A stretch of 64,000 nt of DNA from Cryptomeria japonica (GCF_030272615.1 NC_081406.1:215325497-215389496); one strand, 5' to 3'. Positions 44,711 to 57,684 are shown, counted from the stretch's first letter. The notes: generated by a model not told the origin, from the letters alone. Translations and numbers: made by a program.

Positions 44711-46805
44711 GTCACTTATGCAAATGCAAAATTTTTTTTGGAATTTTTCAAAGACAATATATGATATGCAACTAAATGCAAACTAACTATATGAAAATGC
44801 AATCTATGTTTTTGGTTGTTTTTGAAGATCTTGATAAACTTATGAATGCAAATCTAAAAGAGACCCTTAGGAAATTGAAATGATACCTAGACCTCAAAGA
44901 ACAAAAGGACCAAGTGACAAAAGGACAAATTGACAATGTCTCACCTATATGCTTGGATACTAAGCTAGGTTTGACGAAATGATATTGATGACAAAAAGGA
45001 CAAAAGACTTGATGAGGTCTAGACTTCTTAACAATGACTTGGGGTTTATCAAAGATTTGGATTGCTTAAGTATGACAAGACCTAGGTTTTGAGACTATAT
45101 GCAAAAGGATAATTAATATGTATATGATCTTAATATGATATGATAATGACTTAGGTTTAATGAAGAGACTTGGGCTATGCAAATGCAAATGTATGACAAT
45201 GTCAACCTAAGATGAAACCTAAGGTTTAATTATGAAATGATATTTCTCTTATGCAAGAGGACTCATGTAAATGGATGACTTTTATTGATATGCAAAATAA
45301 GTATGACTTAGGTGAATCCTAACTTTGATACTTGATAATGAACTTGCAAAATGCAAACTAGGATGAACCTAAATGCAAGTGACATAAGAGTTGAGACAAG
45401 TTTTTGACCAATGTTGGACAACCATGCTTGAAGTATGATCTTTGAATCTTGTTGAATGTTTGTTGGATGAATGTCTTTGGTGTTTGATCTTATGTTATAT
45501 CAATGTGCTTGTTCTTGAAATGGTATTCAACTTTTGACAATCAAAGAATACAAGATGTTATAACTTAGACTCAAGACAATCATGCTCATTTCCACATTCC
45601 CTAGGGTAGGCAAAGACATTAGGTACTTGAGAGGTAGACTCATTATGGGATTCAAGGAGAATACATAGATGCTTGACCCCATGGGCTCCCCTCCACGGCA
45701 CTCACTTCTCAGGGCAGCCAAGCATCAGTCCCCATGGAATCTCCCCATGGCGAACTTAGTATCTCTTCCAAGTATCCGAATTTGTCCTTCTCAAGCAACT
45801 AGAAGGGTTTTTGGCCTCTAAAAACAAGGTATGTAGTAAGGATTTCTGTTAAGCATTACTCCTTGATGTCATGCAAGCATGATTGAGACATTAAGCCCAT
45901 CAAGATACCAACAAATGTAGTCACGCAAGCGCGATTTAGACCAAGAGGCCCTACTTAGATGTTGATATGAGAAAGAGTTTCAAGGGGCATCACTTCCCAA
46001 GTAACTACAATTCCCACGTAACACTTCCTTCAAAGCTTTCGCTCATCAGGTATTTTTTTATAGTGAGATAGAATGCCAAGGAATTCTAGCCATACTCACT
46101 TTGGGTCATCCCCTTCTCACGATTATCACTCGCTTGCTAAAGCAAAGTGGTCGGGAAGGCAGGCCCTCTAATGGAGACAAACAATCAACAAGACAAGCAT
46201 GGTATTGAAGATCTGGATTTCTGATCACCCTATAAAGGATGAGAGCATACTCTCCTACTCCAATGTCATACTTAGAAAACAAAGCAAACAAGGGTTCATT
46301 TCCAACCTATTTAAAAAAATCACTAAGTGCCTAATTAGAAAACTCAAACACACAATTTGGTTGTTTCTCCAAGGCAACCTGCAAAACACATGTCAGAAGT
46401 TTGATTTGTAGTCTTTGACCATCGAATCTGCATAACACACGTTAATAATTTGATTTTTAGTCTTTGTCATGCGTAAGCCAAGATCCTGCACAAATAATCA
46501 GTACCAAAATCCAAAACACAGAAAACAGAATGCAAAAACATCAAAAATTTCAAAGAAACTGCATTTTTTTACCCTCTGATCTGGACTTTACACAGGCGCA
46601 GAAGTCATGAAACAGGCGCAAGTTGTCAAACACAAGCGTAGAACTCTTCAACACAAGTGCAAGATGCTTCAACACAGGCATAGAAAGCTTCACACAGGCG
46701 CAGGATGTGTCCAGAATGCACTGCACGGCTCTGTTTATGAGTTTTTGACTTGCAAATCAGCTTAGAAGCACTCCAAAACATAGTAAGATGGTTAGAAGGT
46801 TAGTA
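44711..46805 (-). other. Element M leader (no gene)
   Basis: About 2.1 kb of untranslated leader. It contains the shared leader motif (46095-46120, read on the minus strand as gtgagaag...atgacccaaagtg), a segment near 45660-45750 homologous to 7275-7345 of element I, and a cluster of CACAGGCGCA-like units at 46593-46705. No protein recognised. Confidence 0.7.
46593..46705. repeat. CACAGGCGCA motif cluster, leader of element M
   Basis: Six units of (A/C)ACA(G/A)GCGCA(A/G) at roughly 20-base spacing, some decayed (cacaagtgcaag, cacaggcatag). Related to the CACAGACGCG clusters in element I. Confidence 0.8.
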
Positions 46806-46823
46806 TTCATGTCGGGTTCACCA
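46806..46823 (-). other. Primer binding site of element M
   Basis: On the minus strand TGGTGAACCCGACATGAA, five bases from the 5' LTR end. The leading TGG fits a tRNA CCA end; the tRNA was not identified. Confidence 0.65.
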
Positions 46824-46828
46824 TTTAA

Positions 46829-48266
46829 TGTAGCATAAGAAATTAGGATTCATCAAAATAAGATATATCAATCAAAACGTTAAACATGATAGCTCAATCA
46901 AAGAAATACTCATTGCAATGAACCTAATTCTAAAGCACATTCAATGAAGGTATGAAAATGAAGCATTCAAAAGAAAACATTATGCAAACCAGATTCAAGA
47001 TTGAATACTCCTTCCATACGGCTCCATTGTTGTTCTTTCCTCTTCAATAATTTTGTGGATCTCACCTACAAGTGCTCACACAATTGAAAGCAAAAAGGCT
47101 CAAGAGTACTAGAAATGAAAGTTCGGTAAAAATTCGAGATTCATGAAGGGATTGATTGAAGAAAATTATCCAATTTATAGAGAAATTGGAGAAATCACAA
47201 AATTGGCATGATGCAATTCAAATGGAAATTGCAAATCAATATGACAAATTATGACAAATTATGCACTTTCCATGCACAATTTGATTGATTGACAATTTGA
47301 TGACAAATTATGACACATTCTATGTCAAAATTGATTGATTGTCAATTATGACAATTTATGACAAATTGAAATGTCATTCCCATAGAATTAGGAGATGAAA
47401 TAGGAGGAATTTGAAATTAGAAATTAAGAAAATAGGAAATTGAAATTGATGACAAATTAGGAATTAGAAATTGAAAGAAATTAGAAATTAGGATTTAGTG
47501 AATCAATTAATAATTTTTCATTTATTAATCAATTCACAAAGAGGAATAATTAGCCAATTAAATAGAGATTAATTGTAATGAGAAGACTTAGGATTAATAA
47601 ATAATTTAGTAATCCTGGAGGAAGAAATGGCAAATTAGGTTAAATGACTAAATCATAAAACCCTAGAAGATGAATTAGAAATGCGAAAATGACAATTAGG
47701 TCTTGATTAAAGATAATTAATGTCATGATTCTGAATTGATAAATGACCAATGCGACAAAATAATTTGATTGATAAATGCACCAATTGACGAGGAACAATG
47801 ACAAATTGATCCAAATTGACATAATTGAGATAGACAATGATCGATAGCGAAATGATCACAAAATGACAAGATTGAAGGATTGATGATAAATCGACAAGAG
47901 GACAAAACCCTAATTAGGATTGACGATGTCCGAAATGATAAGATTGATGAGAAAATTGATAAGATTGACAGGAGGACAAAACCCTAATTAGGATTGACGA
48001 TGTCCAAAATGATGACAAATGAATACGCACATTGATGCGACAGAGTAAAATTGATCAAAATCATGACTGGATAATGTTGTCGACAAGACCAAATTCGAAG
48101 ACGAGATGATTGAAGAATGTAGAAGAATGACTTGATGTTCGCAAATGAGAAAAATCAAGTGCGTGACATAGGAGAAATGTTAATGCAACGCAAAAACCTA
48201 AAATGAGGCAATGCGCAAATGTTAAAGTATGACTTCGCAAGCGTTGACCATTTTTGGGTGTCTACA
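46829..48266 (-). repeat. Element M 5' LTR
   Basis: Nearly identical to 31565-33003. Minus-strand start TGTAGACACCC at 48266, end ...CTACA at 46829. TATA-like CTATAAAT copy at 47173-47180. Confidence 0.95.
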
Positions 48267-48271
48267 CAAAC
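48267..48271. repeat. Target site duplication of element M, right copy
   Basis: CAAAC, identical to 31560-31564. Confidence 0.93.
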
Positions 48272-49800
48272 ATATTCACCAAGGTGAATTACCCCACAAA
48301 GAGGTAGATTTTTGAATCTCAAAGAGGATTTCATCAAAGGAAGCTATTCAAGTCAAGTATATGCACCATGAAGTTGAAGCAAGAATCATCGGTATGGAGA
48401 TGCAACAAAAGGAGGACCAAGCATCATCAAACATATACATCATTAAGCACACCGTCACATAAAAGGATCAAGAACTATCAGGAAGATGGAAGGACACAAA
48501 CATGATCAAGTAGATAGATTTAAAAGAATTAATCAAAAGCTAAGGACTTGATCATCTAGATGATACAATTTGGGAATATGTCCCACCACCTTCATCATGT
48601 TGAGAAAACTAGATAATGTTGAGTATCAAGAGATATTTCTCAATCACATAAGCTTTGTGATGATCGACTTGGCAAGTTGAGTTGGCATCCAATCATCATC
48701 AACCTAATCAAGTGAAGCCACATTGACATGTCCAAGTTCATCATACTTGATTCATCTAATGAATGAGCTAGTGACACATTGCAATGCATCAAAGTTTGTT
48801 CAAGCATACCTAACCTATTTCCTCATTGGTTAGAATTCAAGGTGGACATGTGTCCTATTCAATGTAATTATTTAATTGGCTAGAATGGAGTTTGTTATAA
48901 CAAGCCCTAATTAGGGTTTCACTATATTATCTCAACTATTGATTTGATAGTCAATCTGGGTCATTCATTATAATGGGGGTCTATAAAAGGCCTAGCCTTT
49001 TCATTTGTAAAGGCTAATAGTTGCTAGTCAACAATTAATAGTTCATAGATAGCAGTTAGATAGCAAGTATAGTAGAGTAGGAGGAAAGAAGGAATTGTTG
49101 CCAAGACTTGTTGATTTTAATACATGATCTTCATTGAAGCATGGTGGATTTCTACGTGTAATTTCTACATGTTGCATGGCTTCTTGTTACTTCTCAAGTT
49201 TAGATAAATTTCATATATTGCAATGGAGAAATGTGATGATTTCTTGATGGAATTCTTGTTCATACTATTTGTAATTTGCTGGTTGTAAGTTGCAATGTAT
49301 GGTTAGTCTGAACTTCATTAAGCATAAGTTCAATTGTGAATGTTCACTTAAATTGTGCTAGTTTTGGGTATTCGAATGAATGTTCATGATATGAAAACCC
49401 TTTGTTGTTCCTTAGAAGATTGCATTAGTTTTGTGTACTTGTTTCTGCATGGCAAAGCAAAGCTTGATTATGGAATTCATCTATCAAATCATCATCCTTT
49501 ATTGTCACTGTTCTTAGGATTAAATTAGATCTCTAAACCCTTTATCTCTTTTGTCTTTTATTTTCCAAGCAAGTTAGTGTAGAGTCCAAGTTCCGGTAGA
49601 GTTCAAGAAAAATGTAAGCCCCCTTGTGATTCCAGCAAAATCACACCATATTCACTAAGTCTATCCCATGCAATTAAGTTGCATAGTTTCTATTGTAAAC
49701 CTTGGAGTTGCTTTGATTGATCACTTTGTTTAGCATTCAAAGTTTCTTTGTTCAAGAGATGATAGAATACCTTGGTATTTTATTGTGTTCGCGGTGCATA
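48272..49800 (+). other. Sequence X, right part (possible LTR with promoter)
   Basis: It continues the sequence broken by element M. No coding capacity. A TATA box (48982-48989) is followed by short inverted repeats (AAAAGGC/GCCTTTT, 48986-49002), and the downstream sequence is U5-like. This arrangement suggests a plus-strand LTR running from about 30664 to about 49800 once M is removed. I could not find its partner or a certain end. Confidence 0.4.
48982..48989 (+). promoter_or_regulatory. TATA box in sequence X
   Basis: TATAAAAG preceded by gggggtc and followed by the AAAAGGC-cta-GCCTTTT hairpin. This is typical of an LTR or Pol II core promoter; no attached gene was found. Confidence 0.5.
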
Positions 49801-52800
49801 AAAAAACATCAATAGGTGGTTCTAGATGAAATATTATTGTGGGTTTTCATGCATGTTTAGTGCATGATTCAAGGAGGTTGTTTGCAACTTTCTCGTTGAG
49901 GAGATGTTGGTATGCAATCATTAGTCCCTCATCATCTCTACAATATTTTCTTGATGGATTCCTTGACTAGTGGAATTGTTTGGCAAATCGGATTTGGAGT
50001 TGATTTGGTGTCTTTGTCTTGAGATCCATATGGTATTTCTCTGTATCTTAGTTTGCAAGTTATTGATGTGATGATGAGTTTTACATGCATCATTGTTTTA
50101 GATCTACAAGTTACGCAGTTGTATGGATTTAATCCACCCATTGGTGATGTAGAGCCCTTGTTGCTGAGATAGGATCCTTCACTCAAGAACCCCAAACAAG
50201 GACCCTACAACTTCTACAAAGACATCAAGGGTTGGATTGGTTTCAATTTGATTGTTTTCATACCTCTCCCCATACTAATCCATCTGGACAATGCCAATCC
50301 CACAGTGTCTCACAAAAGTCTCTCAGGACTCAAAGGCCACTACACCCAACCAAAGGTGGACACACACTTCCTAAGGAAATGGGGACCTCCAATACCTTGA
50401 TTTATTGTCCTATAGGGTTAATAGACCTATTCCAATCATCAAACATGATGTATTGATAAAAATTAGTACTGCTACTACAATTAGGCCTGTCACGCCTAAT
50501 AGCCCTGCCAGTCTAAAAAATTTAAGGTTTCTTGTTAATTTCTCAAAAGAACTCTACAACTAAGAGTGGATTTTGTTTCATTCAAGTGATTTCCAAAGGA
50601 TTCCAAAAGGGTTTGGGCAGATCCAATGTCTAAGGGTTATAAACCAAGCTTCACTCCTAGGCCTAATAGCCCTAATTAGGCCACCTTAACAAAGGAAGTA
50701 TACTCAAAACCTACTACATAGGAAAAGTAAGACCTAAGACATGTGGGGGACATGGATACAACATAAATTACCAAGTTATAGCCCTTGGTTCCACTGCTAT
50801 CATCATTTGTGGGGTCAGATGTATACCCAGCCAAGGTGGTCACATAGAGATGCCCACCTCTAAAACTTCAAACCCTCGCCTTTACCTATCACTTCCCTAC
50901 AAAAGGTCTTGGAAATATTAAATTAAATTTTCACCACTTGCTTCACCCCAAATTCCATACAAATCCCATGAGGTATCAGCAAGAAAAACTCATATTTACT
51001 GTCAAACCCTAGGTAGACTGTCAAATCCAGGGTACCTTCACAACAAACCACTTTTCTCATGGCTCGAGAAGAGTTAGAGGCTCAAACTTATTGCATTGGA
51101 AAGGTAAGACATTTTAATTTCATATTCAAGAGGTTTTATGCCCTGGAGAAAGTTGTACTATACATAATATGGGAAATAGTAGCAAAATGCAGGAAAAAGA
51201 CAGATTTTTATTGGTTTCTTTGTTCACAAAACTTTCATTTTCCTTCAACAACCTTGCCAAAGGTTGGAATTCAACCTTTAATGACCCTTCCAATAGTTAT
51301 CAACTAATTTTGGAAACCAACATGGCGGTTTGGAGGAAGTTGCAATTTTGGGTTAAAAGTTGTCATAGTTGCTTGACAACTTTTGACATTTTGTCCTCCT
51401 AAACACACCTAGACACTAATTGACCCCTAAGACACTTAAAACTCTTCAAATGCACTAAAAATTACTTCAAGGAATGAATAACCCCAATTTCCATATACCC
51501 AAGGTGGTTTATAACACACCTACCTAAGGCATAGGCTTACAAGGTGGGGTGACTTATTACATCAACATGAAAATAAACCAAAACTATCCTTAAGTGTTTC
51601 AAAACCTGGAAACCAATCAAGAGGAGTTTGATTCTTCAAGAATCCCATGATTTTAATTTTAAGATGCCCCTACATCAATTGGCTATAGTGAGATGACTTG
51701 AATGTGGACTATCTATATCCACAAATCTATGGTCATTTGTGCATTGGTATGTTGCACTGGGATGGGAGGAAGGAATATTAGAGTACCTAGATAGTTATAT
51801 ATTGCCACTCTTAGTGTGGGCCACTATTAAGGGTTTCTTGAATGGTCATGGAAGGCATACAATTTAGTTTGCAGAAATGAAGTTCCCTTAGAGGGCATGA
51901 TGCCAAGCTTTTTTTTGGGGAGTTACCTCGCCATTTGATGGGGAAGTTGCAGCTTTTTGGACAAGACTTGGCTTTGATTATGAAAGTTATGCTTACATGA
52001 TTATGAAAGGATATAAATTTTACACGTAGGATCTAGATGCTTTCTTTCCTTACCTATGCAGGGAGAGATTTTCCTTCAAATCATGCCCAGTCGAGGTAAA
52101 CCTCTTTGGAATAATAATAAGCATTTCTTTAACAAAGGAAATTATATATAAGACCAGTATATGCATGGATTTACAAAAGTGTCATGCAGAATGTAGATCT
52201 ATACCTTGTTACTTAAAAATAGAAGTTCTTCTCCGTGTTCATTTTTCCATGATATAACTTGACCTCGGGCAACCTTTTGACTATCAAGAAGTGATTGCCT
52301 TAGATGAAAGTAGTGATAAATATCACTATCAACAAAAGAACAACCAATAAATGATAAATTTGCAGTGAGATCATTGTGCCTAAATCAGTCTAAAAGCTTA
52401 TAAGGATCAGAACCAAGCCATATAAGCTTCAAGAACAATTTGAGAGCATCAAAGTCATCTACCAGACATTAGAAATTGTCAAATCAATGACACATTCATA
52501 TCAAGCATCTTTACTTTTTTGAAAAGTAGACCACATTTCAGATCTAGATGACACCATAATGACTTTGATTTCCTCTTGCAAGATATTCCTCCATCATGTA
52601 TTGCTTCATCGAAGTTCAGATTTTCTTCTTCAAGGGCTCTCAATGATTCTCTATATAGGATTCTTTGTGTCTATGAGATCCACTTCATTGGGAGGCCTAC
52701 TTAAACATTTCACATCTGTTTGTGGACTCTCACCTTTCAAACATTTCACATCTTATAATTGAGCTTCACTTTGTTTCGAGAATAGTTTAATATTCTCTAC

Positions 52801-52849
52801 TTAACAGGGCCAACCACGTGAAGGTGGAAGCTCATTTGGCCCCTCCCCC
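49801..52849. other. Unassigned non-coding region
   Basis: No gene, LTR pair or transposon signature recognised. Open frames are short and have no familiar motif. The phrase gcctaatagccct occurs near 50496 and again near 50663, a weak internal repeat. The region may be old repeat debris. Confidence 0.5.
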
Positions 52850-52859
52850 CCCTAACATC

Positions 52860-53085
52860 ACTCTAAATTCACCATTAACATCTAACATTCATTCAGTCTT
52901 TCATCCATTATTAAAATATAACATTCATTCATTATCACATAACGTTCATTAACACATAAAATTCATTAACTTTCATTAAAACGCAACATTCATCAATAAT
53001 CATCAACACATATCATTCATGAACATTCATTAGCACATAATTACATTCATTACACATAAAAATCAGTTATTATCAAATAAGGTAG
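52860..53085. repeat. AT-rich subterminal-type repeats (ACATTCATTAACACATAA)
   Basis: Roughly ten degenerate copies of acattcatta(a)cacataa just outside the 3' end of the SET/TnpA-like gene. In CACTA elements subterminal repeats bind TnpA; here the assignment is by position only. Confidence 0.6.
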
Positions 53086-53092
53086 ATTACAA

Positions 53093-56000
53093 TCATTTCT
53101 TTTTCTTTTTTTTTTTTGAAGCTATGAAAAGACTAAGTGGAGCATCGGTTTCTTCATCATTTCCCCCATCTGTAGATGTTATGGCCTCTTCTCGTGCTCT
53201 TGATGTATGCCTAGTCCTATACAAAGGACGAAGATGTTGAACCAAAGGGGGGTCCTCTGCAATAACAAAGAATTGGGTTAAATTCAAAACATTTTTTTAT
53301 TATTGTTACAAGTATTTCATTAATTTAAAGAACACAACCATTACACTCTTTACCTGATGGGGCCACATCATCTTCCACATCATTTTGTCTAGCCTCAACC
53401 TCGACATGCTGAGTACCCTCTAGATCCTCTGGAGTTGAAATACGAAATGTTACATTAATCAATACACCAATTGCAATTAAATTTGTTTAAAGGAATAACA
53501 ATGGTCCTCTTTACTTGATTGGGGAACATCACGTTCTTGATGTTGTCTACCTGGATCATGCTCCACTTGGTCACCACTGACTACATGCTCTAAAATATTA
53601 ACAATAAAGGTTACATTAATTACTACACTAATTTTCAATTTAAGATGTTTAATTGTATTAATAATTACATAAAAAAATTTGAATAGTAAATGAATACCTC
53701 CACTACTAGGATGCACATCCAGACCTTCATGTATAGGTTTTGTTCCATGATTATCATGCTGCATGGCAATGTCACACGTAGTGTTATCATTGCTTGCTTA
53801 TTTAAAAAAATTTAGTCACTGTATGTTGAAACTTAACATCAAATAGATTATTGGTTAAGTATTCAATTTGAAATAATTTTCATTTAGCTTAATTACCATT
53901 GTGATAGATGCATCAGAATCTCATGTTTGCCCACTCAATTCTCGTAGCCATTCAACCACGGCTATATAGCCTTTCTAGTAGCCAATTCTCTTGTCATCTT
54001 TTGTGGGCGCTCTATTGAATTCAGAGCCCTGCATTTTTGCTTAGTATTGTGAATTTTGCTTGTATTGTTTGATCAAAAAAAAATGTTTACAATTTATAAA
54101 TATTTTGATGTGATAATTAATTTACTGATTCTTACAATTCCTACGGTAAGTTTCATATAACCACTAGAGCCGAGTTTGTGTTGCCCATGCTTTTCTTGTC
54201 TTGCCTTGGTTGCCTTTGACGTGTCACTCAATCTATGAAAAGTTTGAAATATGTTAGATTATTTAAATATAATGAATAATTAGTACATATTCACATTCTT
54301 AATAGTATCACATACCTTCTTCTGGCGTCTGGTGGTGTATTTCCTTTTTTCCTTTCAATTCTCTCCTTTGCATTGTAAATCAGGTCCTTCCACTCCCTCT
54401 CTGGAATCATGGGGAGACAGTCATACTTTACGTTCTTATCTAAATGTGTCCTATATTGGTCCCTCACATACTTTAGATATGTGCCAGCTTTTTCCAGGAG
54501 CTTAGTCTTGTCGAATGTGTCAATTCCAAACAACCCTACCATATGGTTTGTGAGTTCATCTTTTAACTTTTTTTCTTGGTCATTCCACCTTAAAAGCAAA
54601 AACAAACCTATTAGATTTAGAAAAAAATTGAAGCTACCTTTGATATAGTTCAAGAAATGGATAAAAGGAAAACTATTCTAGCAATTATATGAAATCAAAA
54701 TAGTGGATAAGGGTTAGTTCAAGTATGATGTTCCACCTTTTACGTATGGTGGGCCCAAATATCTGCATGAAATGTCAATAAAATTTTTATAAAAAATATC
54801 ATTTCCTGCAAAAAAAACATGGGATCATTAGTCCAAAATGAGTGATCAGTAAGTAAATTACAATTAGACTATATATAATAATATTTTTAAAGTACCTATA
54901 ACCTTCTGTATCTTCAAGGGAATCAATTCTTCATCGCTCACCACCAATGTGGCCTACAACGTTCCCGTACTAGCAATACGGGAAGATCTAGGAAATGATG
55001 GTATTTTATCAGTAGTACTCACCTCTGGCGCATCCTCATGTGCATCTTCTGCCACAGTAAATGAATCCACTATGAAATGCCTCCAAGAAAGAACACTTCA
55101 AGGGTAATAAACACATAATGAAAGAGAGAGAAAAAGAGGGATCTACCACCAGTGGGCGGGTCAACACGAGCTGGTGCAATAGATGATGTCTGCATGCTAC
55201 ATGTTGCCAACATTGCAGTCAGCAATACAGTTGGGCTCGACCTCGGACCCATGTCAGCACCTGAAGAGTAATACATTAAATATGTAAAACATTAAAAAAG
55301 AAAGTTCACAAGTCCAAAGGAGTGGTTTTAATATATAGAACATGGTCATCACCTGAACTACTTGCAATACCCTGATCATCGCCACCAGGATGATGAGGCC
55401 CTATAAATTTCTGTAAAAACAACACATACATATTTTAGTTAATGACATAAAAGAGATAAAAATATAAACCATTATTGAACTTTTGTTATGATTAAAGCTT
55501 TCATTACTTCTTACTTGCAAGTTTTCCATTGTCATCAACAATAGTTGCAACCTCTTTGTTATCTCATCAGTCTGAGGACTTATGGTTGCCAAATCAAGAA
55601 TCTTGTGCCTAATTTTTCTAATATTCTTATGTACAAATTGCATAGGGTTTGCGGTAAGTGCGATGTTATTAGCGCATAACACCGTCGAGTGCCCCACATC
55701 CCTATGGAGGTACTGAGGTACTACAGGTTTCTTTCCCTTATCCCAAACATCTATCTATGACAAGAATATAATTAACACTATCAAAATTACTTCAAAACAC
55801 TCAAGAAAAGATCATAATGTAACAGTTTGATTCTATCTAATTTGTACAATTACAATGAGGTTTACCAGCTCCGTAGAAGTGTCAGGACCTACACCCCTAT
55901 CTGTGCTATGTGGTGGATCCATGTGGCCCTATGACAAAGAAAAAATATAAAAATGTTAGCGAAATGAAACCAATAGACTTAGCAAAAAAACTTAATAATA

Positions 56001-56949
56001 CAATGGTTTATTGGATTCATTAATTGGAAGTTGGCTTAAATGGTATATATATAGTACGTACCACCCCCATGATAGTAACTTTGTTTGTATCTATACGATT
56101 TAAATTGCAATTGATTAGCAGCTCTTCCCCTGCACTTATTGATTTTATCGCACATACAAACACACAATTTCCCTCACATGCCTCAAATATGCAATTGGGT
56201 TGCTTATTAGTTGACCCAGGTCGTGTACTATTTATAAAACCTGCAATATTCCCTGTTGCTTTTGGCCTTCCATCAATGTATACAGCCACTCATTTACTTT
56301 GATCATTATCTTTTTGTTGTATATAATTGGCTGATAGTGCATACCTACGCATACTTTTTTTATATTGAACAATCTGCATCCAATCATTATAATTGTAACA
56401 AGGTCCAACAAACTCCATCAATTCAGCAACTTTGTTGTAACAAACCTTTATGCTGTCCATGGAAAATAGGCCCAAACCATGTAACGACAAAGATGCTATG
56501 TGATATATCCTCTCATTAACACAAAAATCAGTGTTTATTGGAGGAAGTTCCTTGGGTACACATTGTTTCAGTAGATGTTTGTACCTCAAGGGCACCTCAA
56601 TGTCGCCTTTGGTCTCATCATCATAAGAACATGACCCCCCTTGAGCAAGAAAAAATTCCATGCGTTTATTGAATTTTCTTCTAATCTTTTGACCTCTAGT
56701 TGATCTCCCTATTTGAGATCTACTACATGTCTCACTTTCCTCTTCTATTCCTGCATTTCCCTCACTCGAGGAAGACACATCTGACAAATACCTATTTGGT
56801 GATACCTGTGCACCATCAAATGAGAGAGTTAGTTGGTAATGAGAGAGATATTCTACAAATGAGGGTAATTTTGATGAAGAAGTCGGCCATAAAGTTGATG
56901 TTGAGATTAAAATTTGAGTAAGTCCAACTGGGGCCTCAAGTGTTGATAA
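53093..56949 (-). pseudogene. SET-like domain fused to TnpA/Transposase_24-like protein (CACTA gene 2)
   Basis: Exons inferred from GT-AG sites, all frame-consistent: 56949-56062, 55928-55866, 55754-55515, 55410-55353, 55260-55147, 55069-54903, 54762-54737, 54588-54316, 54232-54136, 54028-53897, 53758-53698, 53589-53515, 53428-53354, 53256-53093. Summed length is 2433 nt (811 codons); any earlier exon is unknown. Residues about 85-96 are a basic NLS-like stretch. A SET-like domain follows: GLGLF (about 158), GNIAGFINS with QPNC (about 233-252), AGEELLIN (about 273). The canonical NHSC and YDY are not exact. Exons at 54588-54136 resemble Transposase_24/TnpA (KYVRDQYRTHL, EREWKDLIYNA, LSDTSKATKARQ). 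The C-terminus is acidic, then poly-Lys. Stops TGA 56290, a TAG in exon 6, and TAG and TGA in exon 10 break it. TnpA binds element ends; a SET domain would methylate lysines. The fusion is inferred. Confidence 0.72.
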
Positions 56950-57114
56950 CTATATTAGATTTGCTGCTAATGTTGATGTTTGAAAAACCGAGGAAGTTTG
57001 TTTTTCTTGTAATTTAAAAAAAATATATTATTTCTATAAGGTGTATTGACTTATACCTGTCGATCCATGAGACTATGCAGGATCCTTGTCAAAGGGGTTC
57101 AGGTTCCTGCACCA

Positions 57115-57420
57115 ACAATTGAGCATCATAAGCATTACATTTGTAATTTGATAAACAATAAATACTGCAATATCATAAGCATCATAAGTATCATAAGCAT
57201 CACATATGTATCATCATATATGTAATTGACCATCATAAGAATCACATATGTATCATCATAAACATGTAATCCATCACATATGTATCATAAATCACCATCC
57301 ATCACATAGCTAATAAGTAGTCCACATTCCATAAATAAACACAAAGTTCAAAAAATGTCACATGTATCATCATAAGCATGTAATCCATCACATATGTATT
57401 TTAAATCACCATCTATCACA
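57115..57420. repeat. AT-rich short repeats (ATCACATATGTATCATCATAA)
   Basis: Four to six imperfect copies of a unit built from atcataagcatcacatatgtatcatcata between the two CACTA genes. No gene is seen between about 56950 and 57574 apart from a possible small exon near 57063-57116. Confidence 0.65.
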
Positions 57421-57574
57421 TAGTTAGAGTTACATCATGAATTAACTAAGTAATGGCATTAGAATTCAAAACATATGAATTATTTATGTAACCATATAAG
57501 TCAAATCAATTTCTATCAAGATATCAATATTAAATAGATAATATAATAATCACATCTCATACATTTCATTCATG

Positions 57575-57612
57575 TCATTGATCTTCTTCTTCAGCCAACT
57601 CATCATCATGAC

Positions 57613-57684
<72 letters not shown>

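Larger units (their letters stand above)
31565..48266 (-). mobile_element. Element M: complete young Tat-like Ty3/gypsy retrotransposon
   Basis: A 16.7-kb element in reverse orientation with two nearly identical LTRs (31565-33003 and 46829-48266), a perfect CAAAC target duplication, polypurine tract (33004-33018), primer binding site (46806-46823), gag-pol (44710 down to 36597) and a plus-strand, antisense PMD remnant (about 33930-34768). About ten substitutions and one indel separate the LTRs by eye, nine of the substitutions being transitions, so it inserted more recently than element I. It is nevertheless dead, with several stops and a 2-base deletion in pol. Confidence 0.95.

Noticed and set aside
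49938-51402. Several short open frames in the unassigned region
   Set aside because: No recognisable motif, no codon or splice pattern, and no neighbouring promoter; more likely chance frames.
57063-57116. Possible first exon of the SET/TnpA gene
   Set aside because: It has plausible splice sites, but the phase leads to a stop in the next exon and it contains a TAG, so I did not join it.
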